From Infirmifilum sp. NZ (GTDB lineage: Archaea > Thermoproteota > Thermoprotei > Thermofilales > Thermofilaceae), in assembly GCF_022693705.1 (NCBI RefSeq), contig NZ_CP094288.1, forward strand, positions 1,194,443 through 1,258,442: a stretch of 64,000 nt of DNA, read 5' to 3'. Both the position numbers and the translations under genes were made by a program. Shown one piece after another: positions 25,601 through 33,781 of the stretch. How positions within the stretch are numbered: position 1 is the stretch's first letter; each line of letters opens with the position of its first letter. The notes under the pieces were generated by a model that was not told the DNA's origin, made no database searches, and was given only the letters and a program-made list of their open reading frames with translations.

Positions 25601-27909
25601 TCGTCAACCTAGACCTCTACACCGTCAGCAAGCTCGGAGCAGGACTCGTACCCGGACTTAACGCCACCCTCGTCAGGAACGACGCCGCCAACTGGACTAA
25701 GCTCCTTGAAGCCGCGCTGAAAGGCGACTACTCGACGAGCTACCTGAGCATCACTAAGCCCGACTTCGCGGCCATCAGGTTGCCTGGAGCGGTGGCCTGG
25801 AGCGCAGTCGACGATGACAAGAACGGCGTCATCAGCATACCCGTGGCCGTGTGGTTGCCCGGCCACAAGGTCAAGAATGCTCCCGTGAAGTTCGGCGCCA
25901 GCATCACCAGTGTCTACGTGCTCGCTGGCAGCAAGTACGGCACGCCCAACGTCCCAGACACGCCGAGCATTGGAGGCGGGCTCTACGGCTACATCGTAGG
26001 ACCGTACAACATCACAGTGAAGGCTATCGAGACCAGCGTCAGTACAAGCGGCAACGACATAAGCTCGCCAAGCCCGACCTGGTACAAGGACGGAAAGAGC
26101 TTCCGCGGCAACAACCACGATTACATGCTCGGCGGCGCCTGGAACGTCACGTACTGGAGCGGAGTCGCTAAGGTCGTCTACACCTCTGCGATGGAGGGCT
26201 TCTGCGCCCAGGTCTTCGGCAAGGACCTCAGGGACAAGAGGATACCGCTCGCCAACCAACCCGTCACGGCTGTCGCCGTAGGCGCTACAGATGCCACCTC
26301 GACGCTGGCAACCCAGTACACCGGTAGCGACGGCACCGCAACGTTCTACCCGACCAAGGGCTCCACCGTCTCAACGCCCATTGGTAGCCTGCCGGTCTTC
26401 ACCGGCAACCTCGCCTTCCTCGGCGTCAGCGGCATCTCCTACAAGCTGTTGACCCAGCTCAACTTCGACGACATTCTCAAGCCCTATGGTCTGAAGACCA
26501 CCGACGTGTTGGACCCCGACACCCTCTGTACAACAGTGAGCTTCACGCTCGACAACAACATGCCCGGCGGCCAGTGCGTGCCTCTCGAGTGGGATGCTAT
26601 CAAGGTGACTGTCTTCGACTGGAGCGGCAAGCCGCTGCAGAACATGATGGTCGCCGCTATCCGCAGAGAGCCTAGGTCCAAAGTCCTACCCAGCGTCATA
26701 GGCTTCACCGACGCTAACGGCAACGTCGTGCTCCTCGTGCCGCCAGACGAGACCCTCAGGTACCAGCTCCTCGTCTACTGGCGCGACAGCTACCTGCTCC
26801 GCGCCGCGGGCAAGATACCTAAGGAGATCGTGATCTTCGACACCATCACCGACTACGACACGCCGAGGACCTACAAGCCTGGCTCCGGCACAACGCTCGA
26901 GACCTTCGTCTACGTGGCTAAGCTCGTCCTGACAAACGCGCAGGGCGGCGCGCTCAGCCAGAGCATACTCGACAAGATCACCGTCACCGTGACGTGGCCC
27001 GACAGCGTCGTCACGCAGCACAAGCCTGCGACCGACGGGAGCATCATCCTGCGCCTCGCCAAGGACACCGTGAAGAGCTGGCCGTTTGACGCGAGCAGCA
27101 AGTACAGCCCCGAGACGCCCGCTGACCACGGCCAGGCTCCGCACGGCGCCTACCAGGTCGTCGTTGACCTCGCCGGCGTAGGGACTGTCGCGAAGCAGTC
27201 CATCAAGATCGAGAAGGGCAGGTTCGAGACCAGCCTCCAGGTCTTCCAGGTCAAGCTCGACATCTACGACGTGCAGCTCACATTCACCACGCCGTTCGGC
27301 ACCCCGATGGCCGGAGCCACCGTCACCATCACCACGCCCGACGGGAGGAAGATAACCGACACCCTCGACAGCAGCGGTAGCATAACCGTGAAGGAGGTGC
27401 CTCCAGGCAGCATAAGCTTCAGCGTCGACAGCTGGAAGGGCCTCGCCGTCGGCTACACCGGCTCCGCCGCTAGGCAGCCCGCCATCGGAGTAACCGTGCC
27501 CACCATCGGCAAGCTCACCGTCAAGGTCATCGGCGCCAGAGGCCAGGGCATCGAGGGCGCCACCGTGACCATCAAGAATGTTGGCACCTTCACCACCGAC
27601 GCCAGCGGAGTAGTGACCATGGAGCTCCCGCAGGGCAGCTACGAAATAGCGGCCAGCAAGGGCGGCAGGACCGCGAGCACCACCGCTAACGTCGCCGGAG
27701 GCCAGTCTGCCACAGCTGAGCTCAAGCTCGACATCTTCCTGACCATCGCCGGCTGGGAGATGAGCAGCAGCGAGTTCCTCGGCCTAATACTGCTCCTGAT
27801 ACTCCTCGTCCTCGTGATCTTCATCATCGCCCACGAGTACAGCATCTACAGGCGCCGCAGGCTCGCCAAAGTCATCGCACCCGCCGAGGCAGGAACGCAG
27901 ACCCGCTAG
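22633..27909 (+). CDS. Very large membrane-anchored surface protein (S-layer-like)
   Basis: 1758 residues. Signal peptide MSNKYLLGILAVAILALALT with a cleavage-like QAKPV; one C-terminal membrane helix (about 1716-1738, FLGLILLLILLVLVIF) followed by basic YRRRR, so the bulk lies outside the cell. The body is a chain of beta-sandwich/Ig-like and carboxypeptidase-regulatory-like repeats, clearest near the end (GTPMAGATVTITTPDGRKI, then GQGIEGATVTIKNVGTF). More than fifteen Asn-X-Ser/Thr sequons fall in the first third alone. A strong promoter, a structured leader and a T-rich terminator suggest high expression. It is likely a main cell-wall (S-layer) or stalk protein; this is inferred, since S-layer proteins share little sequence. 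Confidence 0.8.
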   Translation: MSNKYLLGILAVAILALALTYTAQAKPVKAAVVQLVTPWGTPFANQEVTIVVFNETQRANCIIAYARGVTNGTGHITVNVVSPTPLEANKIYYGTYNASVFWHAYGTTFLLNSTKLDITEGLNASSFVSGLNGSAVVLGYLYNFTFQALTSIGGQDYPLYYKDPESGLTNPAYFEVRLSKDGPIIFYSYGDSHALSKPFLIGAIQVDIKPTLAPNCLHIEKMWNTTLYKDIYWEIKYTSGNGQVASFKVKVGSETLNFVVTGLDWVQVGTYRSELQPTEVGLNTTENIPVPPENQFNYTYLPFPQDTEALTITDRAYTFVAKVSVYDFCDNQLINWEVPVIKVEFATSRWKLRVGRVNPATGYAPMEGPLNFTGEPVFWLPDYTLLYGENITISAEINGIHVFTESFNSTGISDGDTWEVSIGDTTKPVMVASFDGTAWEFEIHVSVVQVSAIVKDSGMPPVQPLGGAMVIISAPGFDPINTYTDAAGYIQFPPFTLLGGGTTSEGKPLIVRQGRNPGFLPVPFGLLTTGKLYNYTVTVLYALPGTENYVDVTPDDNKLALNLTDYFLNCEAQSFTLIAKVYNVNIKVLDLCGRPLSITDDPNALLVITYTPTGGQPITFSTSLGVNGTVPQLSVPGGTFTVKLAFKGVLMDPVDGPNPLVVTGNIANMSQAIYTFPVGDLKLRVTQWDENAPLVNISVTLDYFKKTTKTYTETAVTDCQGIVTFQKVPLKYDTTTNSIIVTLKTTPDTPYIRHPKDDGLLVGKWDLTTLIASQPAACKVGPIDVPAWIFSFTLKAVDHKGNILEELPTSNGAAPVIVALNDTDWGTAYNLTLWCKEGPGCLCWPEIPVTYRIFNATGNADKAWGNGQSKAVFKFTGTQWDNSKYPHLFIAGANYSFIVWYGGVMVYNYNFTMPKPSEPLNFSNVISSQVILFNETSGKQTLVKTDSLDYTWLLNAKGRTEHPIVQFIGAKWWKEGGKRWEIELRLVTWVVNLDLYTVSKLGAGLVPGLNATLVRNDAANWTKLLEAALKGDYSTSYLSITKPDFAAIRLPGAVAWSAVDDDKNGVISIPVAVWLPGHKVKNAPVKFGASITSVYVLAGSKYGTPNVPDTPSIGGGLYGYIVGPYNITVKAIETSVSTSGNDISSPSPTWYKDGKSFRGNNHDYMLGGAWNVTYWSGVAKVVYTSAMEGFCAQVFGKDLRDKRIPLANQPVTAVAVGATDATSTLATQYTGSDGTATFYPTKGSTVSTPIGSLPVFTGNLAFLGVSGISYKLLTQLNFDDILKPYGLKTTDVLDPDTLCTTVSFTLDNNMPGGQCVPLEWDAIKVTVFDWSGKPLQNMMVAAIRREPRSKVLPSVIGFTDANGNVVLLVPPDETLRYQLLVYWRDSYLLRAAGKIPKEIVIFDTITDYDTPRTYKPGSGTTLETFVYVAKLVLTNAQGGALSQSILDKITVTVTWPDSVVTQHKPATDGSIILRLAKDTVKSWPFDASSKYSPETPADHGQAPHGAYQVVVDLAGVGTVAKQSIKIEKGRFETSLQVFQVKLDIYDVQLTFTTPFGTPMAGATVTITTPDGRKITDTLDSSGSITVKEVPPGSISFSVDSWKGLAVGYTGSAARQPAIGVTVPTIGKLTVKVIGARGQGIEGATVTIKNVGTFTTDASGVVTMELPQGSYEIAASKGGRTASTTANVAGGQSATAELKLDIFLTIAGWEMSSSEFLGLILLLILLVLVIFIIAHEYSIYRRRRLAKVIAPAEAGTQTR

Positions 27910-27914
27910 AACCT

Positions 27915-27958
27915 TTAAGCTAAAAATAACCTTTTTTTGCCTTTTTTCTTCTCCTTTT
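27915..27958 (+). terminator. T-rich terminator after the surface-protein gene
   Basis: CTTTTTTTGCC, CTTTTTTCTTC and CTCCTTTTAG follow the stop by a few bases. The tract ends only four bases before the next start (27962), so it also occupies the position where that gene's promoter would be expected. Confidence 0.6.
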
Positions 27959-27961
27959 AGC

Positions 27962-28711
27962 GTGTCCGTCTCAGACGTGCTCGGCATTCTCCCCCTCCCA
28001 CCCTACAGTAGGAGAGGCTACGCTAGGCAGCCCCCCGTTCTCCGTCTCAGGGTCGGCGCCCCGTCCCTTGACTCGCTCCTGAGTGGGGGGCTCGAGCCGG
28101 GCTGTGTCTACGACTTCACGGGTGAGGCTGGTAGCGGCAAGACTCAGCTGTGCATGCAGCTCTCGGTCAACGTCCAGCTCCAGCCCGACTCCGGCGGCCT
28201 GGGCAAGAGGGCGGTGTATATCGACACGCGGGGCGATTTCTCCCCCGAGAGGGTCGTCGCCATGGCCCTCACCCGCGGCCTCGAGCCCTCTGAGGCCCTC
28301 GGCGGCATAACCTACGCACGCGCCCTGAGCCTCCAGCACCTCCTCGTCCTCCTGGACAAGTCCCTCCAGGAGGTCGTCGCGGGGGACGCTGGGCTCCTCG
28401 TGGTCGACGAGCTGACGGGGCTTCTGCGCTCGGAGGCTCTGGATGCGAGGGAGAGGACAGAGGCGTACTCGAGCGTCGTGAGGGCCCTCTGGCGCGTGGC
28501 GAAAGCGGGGTGCGTGGTCGTGGCGACGAGGGACGTCGTGTCAGCCGACGGCCTCTCGCCGGCTGGGGGAGCCCACCTGGACACCTACGCCTGCCTCTCG
28601 GTCATGCTGAGGCGCCGCGGCGAGCTCAGGGACGCCTTAGCCCTCTCGAGCCCGTGGAGCAGAGCCTCGGCTACTTTCAGGATAGGTGAGGGCGGTGTCG
28701 AGGAGCCCTAA
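27962..28711 (+). CDS. RadA/RecA-family ATPase paralogue
   Basis: 249 residues from GTG 27962. Walker A is GEAGSGKTQLCMQ (about residue 54) and Walker B is GLLVVDELTGLL; the linker RVGAPSLDSLLSGGLEPGCV is the signature that precedes the core of RadA/Rad51 proteins. It lacks the RadA helix-hairpin-helix N-terminal domain, as do the crenarchaeal RadA paralogues (aRadC/Ral type) that assist the main recombinase. Its last 26 codons overlap the start region of the next gene, a second RecA-fold protein, so the two are translated together and probably act as a pair. Confidence 0.8.
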   Translation: MSVSDVLGILPLPPYSRRGYARQPPVLRLRVGAPSLDSLLSGGLEPGCVYDFTGEAGSGKTQLCMQLSVNVQLQPDSGGLGKRAVYIDTRGDFSPERVVAMALTRGLEPSEALGGITYARALSLQHLLVLLDKSLQEVVAGDAGLLVVDELTGLLRSEALDARERTEAYSSVVRALWRVAKAGCVVVATRDVVSADGLSPAGGAHLDTYACLSVMLRRRGELRDALALSSPWSRASATFRIGEGGVEEP

Positions 28712-29216
28712 CCCGTTGCAGATCCTGCGCGGCGGATTCGTGCTCGAGCTCGCTGGGAGGCCGGGCTCCGGGCGGCGAGACGCGGCCTACAGGCTCGTTT
28801 CGAGGCTAGGCGGGCGCGCCCTGTACCTGGACTACTCGGGGACAGCGTGGAGGTCTCGTGGAGGGTGGCGCGGAGTCTCGTTCGAGACCCCCGACGGCCC
28901 GCTCGAGCTCCTCTCAGCCCTAGCCGGAGCGGAGGAGGAGGAGCTGGTCGTCCTGGACAGCGTTCCCCGCGTCTTCCACGCGTTCCAGCTCGACTACAGG
29001 TCGCGGTGGGGGCTCGTAGCGTCGCTCCTAGCTCTAGCCGTGGACAGGGCGTCCCGGGGCCTGGGCTCCCTCTTCATAAACTACTGGGACGGGAGCAGGA
29101 GCTTCGGCGAGCGGATGCTCGGAGTCTACTACACTCACAGGGCCCTTGTCGCCAGGAGGGACAGCCGCGTGGTCCTGGAGCTCTACCACCCGATCAGCAC
29201 CTTGCTGGAGCTGTGA
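28695..29216 (+). CDS. RecA-fold paralogue with degenerate Walker A
   Basis: 173 residues from GTG 28695 (MSRSPNPLQILRGGF); an in-frame GTG at 28686 is the alternative. LELAGRPGSGRRDAAYRLV aligns with the Walker A region of the preceding gene, but the Lys-Thr pair has become Arg-Arg, so normal ATP binding is doubtful. Walker B is kept (EEELVVLDSVP). The C-terminal part RVVLELYHP fits the last strands of the fold. It overlaps the preceding RadA-like gene. An active plus an inactive RecA-fold subunit resembles Rad51-paralogue partnerships; the actual role is unknown. Confidence 0.7.
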   Translation: MSRSPNPLQILRGGFVLELAGRPGSGRRDAAYRLVSRLGGRALYLDYSGTAWRSRGGWRGVSFETPDGPLELLSALAGAEEEELVVLDSVPRVFHAFQLDYRSRWGLVASLLALAVDRASRGLGSLFINYWDGSRSFGERMLGVYYTHRALVARRDSRVVLELYHPISTLLEL

Positions 29217-29656
29217 CCTCGCCCGGCGTACCAACCTCCTCATAGCTCAGCACTGGATTACCGCGGTTTTCATAGGCTCAGAGACTTCGGGTGGATCGCG
29301 GGATGCTAGGCAAGCTGGGCTTGACGGCGACGGGAATCGTGATTTCCTTGACACTTCTCGCCGATTTGCTGTTTACCCCAATCGCATAGTGAGCGCTGAG
29401 GACGCGCTACTTGCTTTACCTCCGGGGTAAATCCTCGCCTTCGCATCTGAGAGTCAACACATAATGCTTCATGGTGACTCCCTCTGCTTTGGCCGAGTGG
29501 TGCTTAGAGAAGGCAGACGCTCCGGGTATGTTGCGGACACTACTGGGTATCGATCCTCGTCGGCCCGTCGCGTACAGCCTCTCTATCGTTCGTGTAAAGC
29601 TACACGCTCTGCGAGAGCGGGGTAACGTTATTTACCCGTAGCGGCCTGTAGAAACT
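29217..29656. other. Intergenic stretch before the NFACT gene
   Basis: About 440 bases. It contains a hairpin TTTACC/GGTAAA around 29410-29427 and a TATA-like TTATTTACC (29628-29636) about 25 bases before GTG 29657. A small hydrophobic frame is listed separately. Confidence 0.4.
29303..29389 (+). CDS. Possible 28-residue hydrophobic peptide
   Basis: ATG 29303 to TAG 29387-29389 reads MLGKLGLTATGIVISLTLLA and eight more residues, one likely membrane helix. There is no clear ribosome binding site or promoter. It may be a small membrane protein or chance; listed because the surrounding 440 bases have nothing else. Confidence 0.2.
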   Translation: MLGKLGLTATGIVISLTLLADLLFTPIA

Positions 29657-31507
29657 GTGTCTGTCGCTACGTCTAGGAGGAGCGTCAGCCTCCTTGATGT
29701 GTACAAGATTTGGGACCTGTTCGCCGGCCTCGAGGGCTCCAGGCTGGCGAAGGCCCTGCTGCGGGGTGAGCTAGCTGTCCTCCAGTTCTCGAGCGGGGTG
29801 CTTCTCTTCCATCCGAGGAGGGGGCCTTGCCCCGCGCCCGGTGATGTGGAGCTCACAGCTCCTCAGCGCCTGAAGCAGCTCGGGGACCTGGAGGGCAGGC
29901 GCGTCACGGCCGTCAGCGTAGTAAACGACGACAGAGTTCTGGCTCTCGACTTCCACGGGTTCACGCTCGTCCTGGAGTGGGTTAGGGAGGGGAACATCAT
30001 CCTCCTGGACGGGGAGGGCAAAATACTCTACGCCTACAGGCAGAAGTCGATGCGCGACCGCTCCGTCAAGCGGGGGGAAGCCTACACCCCGCCCCCCAAG
30101 CTGGCCGACGCCTCAGAGCACCCCCTCGTCGTTGCGGAGAAGGCCCTGGCGCTGGGCCGCAGGAGCCTCGTCACGGCTCTCTCCCAGGCCTCCTCCCTCC
30201 CGCCCGAGGTCGTGTACGAGGCGGCCTTCCGGCTTGGAGTGGACCCCAGCTCGGCTCCCGGGTCGGTCGGGGAGGCCGTACGCGTCTTGGAGAAGGCCAG
30301 GGAGATCTTCGTCGAGGCTCTCGAGGATAAGAGGGGCGGCTACGTGGTCGAGTCCGGCTCGCGGCGCGCGGTGTACCCCTTCAACCCGCTGCACCTCAGC
30401 GACCGGGCATTCAGGGTGGATTTCCCAGCCGAGTTCCCGCGCTACATGGCCGAGTCCCTGCTCGCGGAGGAGCACGCCCCCGAGTCCTCGCCGGCCGAGA
30501 AAGCCCTGGAGGCTTTGAGGAGCCTCGAGGCCGCCGCGCGCCTAGTCCTCGACAACGCGCCGAGGATCCAGGGGGTGCTCGAGCACTACCGAGCGCTCCG
30601 CGAGCAGGGGCTCAGCTGGCGGAGCATAGAGGAGGCTGTGAGGAGCGCGCACCCCGAGGTCAAGAGCATAGACCACGAGAGGTGGAGCATCGTGGTGTCG
30701 ATCGGGGGTGTTGACGTGGAGGTGGACGCTAGGAGGAGCGCTTACGCGAACGCGGAGTCGCTCTTCGAGAAAGCTAAGTCGCTTAAGGCGAGGATTCCGC
30801 AGCTCGCCGCTAAGCCGGAAGAGCCCGTCAGGGTGAGGGTCTCCCCTAAAGGCGGTGGGCGCGAGCCCTGGTACAGGGACTTCAGGTTCTTCTACACCAC
30901 CAACGGCTTCCTCGTCGTCGCGGGCAAGTCTGCCGGCCAGAACGAGCTGCTGGTCAGGAGGTACATGGAGGACCGCGACATTTTCCTGCACGCGGACATC
31001 CACGGCGCTCCCGCAACAGTCCTGAAGACGGGTGGCCGCGAGGTCCCCGAGAAGGACATATACGAGGCCGCTCAGTTCGCCGCCTGCTACAGCAGCGCTT
31101 GGAGGGCCGGCTTGGCGGCAATCGACGTCTTCTGGGTCCCCGCCTCTCAGGTCTCCAAGTCTCCCCCCAGCGGCGAGTACCTGGGGAAGGGGGCGTTCAT
31201 GATCTACGGGAAGAGGAACTGGATCCGCGGGGTGCCGCTGGAGCTCCTGGTCGGCTACGACGGAAGCAACGTCGTGGCCCTACCCGCCTCGAGGAGCCCC
31301 CAGGGGGGCTGCTTCCTTAAGCTCACGCCGGGCCCGCTCTCCAGGGAGCTCACCTCCAGGAAGATCGCGGACTTCCTCTTGAGGGAGTGCAGGGTGAAGG
31401 TCAAGGTTGCGGACATACTCAAGCTCCTCCCCTCCGGAACCTTCCACGTCGAGAGGTGGGTTAGAGTTGGCCGCGCCTGGCCTCATCTACCCCCTTCACC
31501 TTTCTGA
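29657..31507 (+). CDS. rqcH: NFACT/RqcH-family ribosome quality-control protein
   Basis: 616 residues from GTG 29657. The archaeal homologue of Rqc2/NEMF and bacterial RqcH, which binds stalled large subunits carrying peptidyl-tRNA. The NFACT-N domain (about 1-190) contains NIILLDGEGKILYAYRQKSM, helix-hairpin-helix and coiled-coil parts follow, and the NFACT-R domain (about 415-540) carries WYRDFRFFYTTNGF, AGKSAGQNELLVRRYM and the conserved IFLHADIHGAPA. It probably has a leaderless message. The 3' end stops 14 bases from the convergent TnpB gene. Confidence 0.92.
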   Translation: MSVATSRRSVSLLDVYKIWDLFAGLEGSRLAKALLRGELAVLQFSSGVLLFHPRRGPCPAPGDVELTAPQRLKQLGDLEGRRVTAVSVVNDDRVLALDFHGFTLVLEWVREGNIILLDGEGKILYAYRQKSMRDRSVKRGEAYTPPPKLADASEHPLVVAEKALALGRRSLVTALSQASSLPPEVVYEAAFRLGVDPSSAPGSVGEAVRVLEKAREIFVEALEDKRGGYVVESGSRRAVYPFNPLHLSDRAFRVDFPAEFPRYMAESLLAEEHAPESSPAEKALEALRSLEAAARLVLDNAPRIQGVLEHYRALREQGLSWRSIEEAVRSAHPEVKSIDHERWSIVVSIGGVDVEVDARRSAYANAESLFEKAKSLKARIPQLAAKPEEPVRVRVSPKGGGREPWYRDFRFFYTTNGFLVVAGKSAGQNELLVRRYMEDRDIFLHADIHGAPATVLKTGGREVPEKDIYEAAQFAACYSSAWRAGLAAIDVFWVPASQVSKSPPSGEYLGKGAFMIYGKRNWIRGVPLELLVGYDGSNVVALPASRSPQGGCFLKLTPGPLSRELTSRKIADFLLRECRVKVKVADILKLLPSGTFHVERWVRVGRAWPHLPPSPF

Positions 31508-31509
31508 GG

Positions 31510-31700
31510 GCCCCTAGCGGGTCATGGGTCGCCCCTTTTCGGGGCGGGCCGCCGTGCTAGGCGGCCTTCTGCCCGCGTTGCCGCGGGCACATCCCCTCTT
31601 CGCGCCGCGCGCGGCACCCCCGGAGTCCCGCGAGGGGGAGCCGGGGGAACTGGGGCCGGGGCCTGCTGGCCATTCTCTGGTGCCGTTGCGTAGTACCTCT
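31510..31700 (-). ncRNA. Candidate TnpB guide RNA scaffold (omega RNA)
   Basis: Three consecutive perfect hairpins cover the 3' end of the TnpB gene. CGCCCC/GGGGCG lies at 31530-31535/31541-31546. GGCCGCC/GGCGGCC lies at 31547-31553/31560-31566. TGCCCGCG/CGCGGGCA lies at 31570-31577/31582-31589. A further CCCCCGG...CCGGGGG arm occurs near 31617-31647. In known TnpB elements the guide RNA is made from this position on the same strand as tnpB and ends at the element edge. The RNA and its extent are inferred. Confidence 0.4.
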
Positions 31701-33093
31701 TCGCCAGCGCTCGTGGGCGGCTCTGGAGCCAGCTCTGCAGCGCTTCGATGCGCTTCTCTGCTCTGCACGCCTTCAGATAGAGCTTTGCAGCGTTGAATGC
31801 TGCGGCCCAGTCCCTGCCGTAGATCAGGCAACAGCGCGTGCACTTGTAGTACCTTCTCTGAATCTCCACCCCCTCTTTCCCGCAGAGGGGGCACCGCTTG
31901 CCCGAGACGTTGTTCTCCGGCTTGAACCACCTAGCGCCCTCGTAGGGCGCTAGGTTCTCAAGCCTCTTTGTCACTTTGAGCAGTGTTCGCTGTAGCTGTG
32001 AGCCCCTCAGAGACTCGGCACGGGGCACGTCCGCTACGAATACGACGGTGTAGCCCTGATCCCTGAGCTTCCTGACTAGGCCTCTCATTTCCTTGAGCAC
32101 GCCTCTAATCCAATCGTCGTTGAGTTTCTTCACCTTCCTCGACGCCTGCCTTGCAATGCGCTCTGCTCTCTCAGGGGTCAGGTTTAACCTCGCCCTGAGC
32201 TTCTCCGCGAGCCTCAGCGCCTCCTCCACTGCTGAGCCCCTCCCCTCTCTCTGCATTCCTCTGACATCCCTCCTTTGCTTGAACCTCTGTATGGCTTCAC
32301 TCCAGCTCCCGAGCTTCGAGTAGCTGTGCATCAGCGCCGCGAGGAGCCTTAGTAGAGTCGTGTTGGGAGGCTTGAACACGCGCTGGGCCAAGAGCCTGGC
32401 TTTGCTGTCGAAAGTGAAGGCCATCACGTACAGCCCGTGAGAGCTGTTCACATCCACCGCGATCACAGCGAGCTTACCGTCGCCGTCCCACAACGCCTGC
32501 TTGACCACGCGGTGCGCAACCAGGCGGAGCCTCCCTTTAGCCGTTAGTTGCAGCGTCAGCTTAACGTCGCCGAAGCGCTCGACATCCTCCATCACCGCTC
32601 TGACCAGCGAGGGCCTCAGCATTATCGCAATGTTAACGCTGGGGACGCGCAACACGCCCCTGGACGCGTCGAGCACCGTAGCGGCGCTACTGGCGCCGTG
32701 AAGCCTACCGCCATTATTAACCACCTTGACCAGCAACGGTATTGGAGGCGGCATGAACCTGTTGCGCTTCTTAGACTTCCCCCTAGTCTCCGCAACCATC
32801 CTGCGCCACTCCGCGGCGTAGTAGAACAGTCCTTTCGGTAGCCCAGCCAGCCTCGAAGCCTCCTCGATCAACGCTTCGCTAAATCTCTCCGGCTCCTCAC
32901 TGAAGTCCTCGCCGTGCCTCTTTCTGAGTGCCCTGCATGCCTCCTTGACCGCGCTCGACACCTTAAGGTAGAGCCGCTGAAGCCTCAGCCTCACCTCCCT
33001 GTTGGTCTTGACCCGCCAAACCCTGTAGGCATCAACTCGCTTCTCGCCGTTCCCGTTCCTCTTACTCCCACTCTTCTCACTCATACTCCTCAC
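31522..33093 (-). mobile_element. tnpB: TnpB-family (IS200/IS605 OrfB-like) protein gene
   Basis: 523 residues. RuvC-I is LAVIAVDVNSSHGLYVMAF, the zinc ribbon is CPLC...CTRC, and RuvC-III is YGRDWAAAFNAA. The RuvC-II strand reads VVFVADVPRAES, where the usual catalytic Glu position appears as Ala followed by Asp, so activity is uncertain. The last 65 or so residues are a Pro/Ala/Arg-rich tail that looks like read-through of a structured DNA end. No tnpA is present, so it would need help to move. Its end lies 14 bases from the NFACT stop. RNA-guided DNA nuclease activity is known for the family and inferred here. Confidence 0.8.
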
Positions 33094-33223
33094 CTCTCCA
33101 CCCCTGTAGGGGCTGGGCTTCTAGCCTCGGCCCCCATCCGCCCCCACGCCCAGAGGCGTGAGGTGCGGGGGAGCCGCAGCACAGCCCAGCCCCCACAGGG
33201 GCGCTGCGTAGCGGCGTTGATAT

Positions 33224-33365
33224 CTCACACCCTGTGAGCCTGCTAGCAGTAGCTGAGCTACGAGTAGCGGTTAGCTGTGGCTGAGCCCTGCGCGGATTAG
33301 CGTCCACAGCGCTGAGCGCGTCGATCAGCACCAGCGGTCGCGAGCATAATCTCACAGCCTGTGAC
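33224..33365. repeat. Cluster of short palindromes upstream of tnpB
   Basis: CTCACACCCTGTGAG (33224-33238) and the near-copy CTCACAGCCTGTGAC (33351-33365) bracket three palindromes built on CTGAG: TAGCTGAGCTA (33250-33260), GGCTGAGCC (33279-33287) and GCGCTGAGCGC (33309-33319). TGCTAGCA occurs at 33241-33248. Such subterminal palindromes are typical of IS200/IS605 ends; the role is inferred. Confidence 0.5.
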
Positions 33366-33781
33366 TCGCCACCCCGGTCCACGCGCCGCGCGCGGTCCCA
33401 GGCGCGTGGGCGTTCAGCGCGGCCCTCCCGCCGAGCCACGCCCAGCCCGGCGGCGCCCTCGTTGCGGTAGCGGCCCGTCCACCCCCGAGGGCAGGGGGCC
33501 GGCTGCCAGGGGGCGGCGGGGTAGGGCAGCCCGAGAGCCAAGCCCCTTGCCCTAGCCCGCGCCCAGGCCCCTGCGATCGGAGCGGGGCGCAGGCCTCGGG
33601 CAGCCGGCTTGCGGGCGGGCACTACCGGCCCAGAGCCGGGCCCCTACGAGCAGAGCGCGGCCCCGCGTGCCGGCACCTTCACGCCTCCGCAGCCGCGCCG
33701 GGAGGCCCCTGCGACCGGAGCGTCCACAGGCGCGGCGCCTCACAGACGTAGCCCGCCGCCCCCCTCGCGGGGGGCCCGGCC

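Noticed and set aside
29485..29580. tRNA-like words (TTTGGCCGAGTGGTGCTTAG and GGTATCGATCC) before the NFACT gene
   Set aside because: No acceptor stem can be formed, the T-loop is wrong and the anticodon arm does not pair; at most a chance match.
33077..33622. 181-codon minus-strand frame overlapping the tnpB start
   Set aside because: Open only because of extreme GC content; composition is Ala/Arg/Gly/Pro without any domain, and palindromes cover it.
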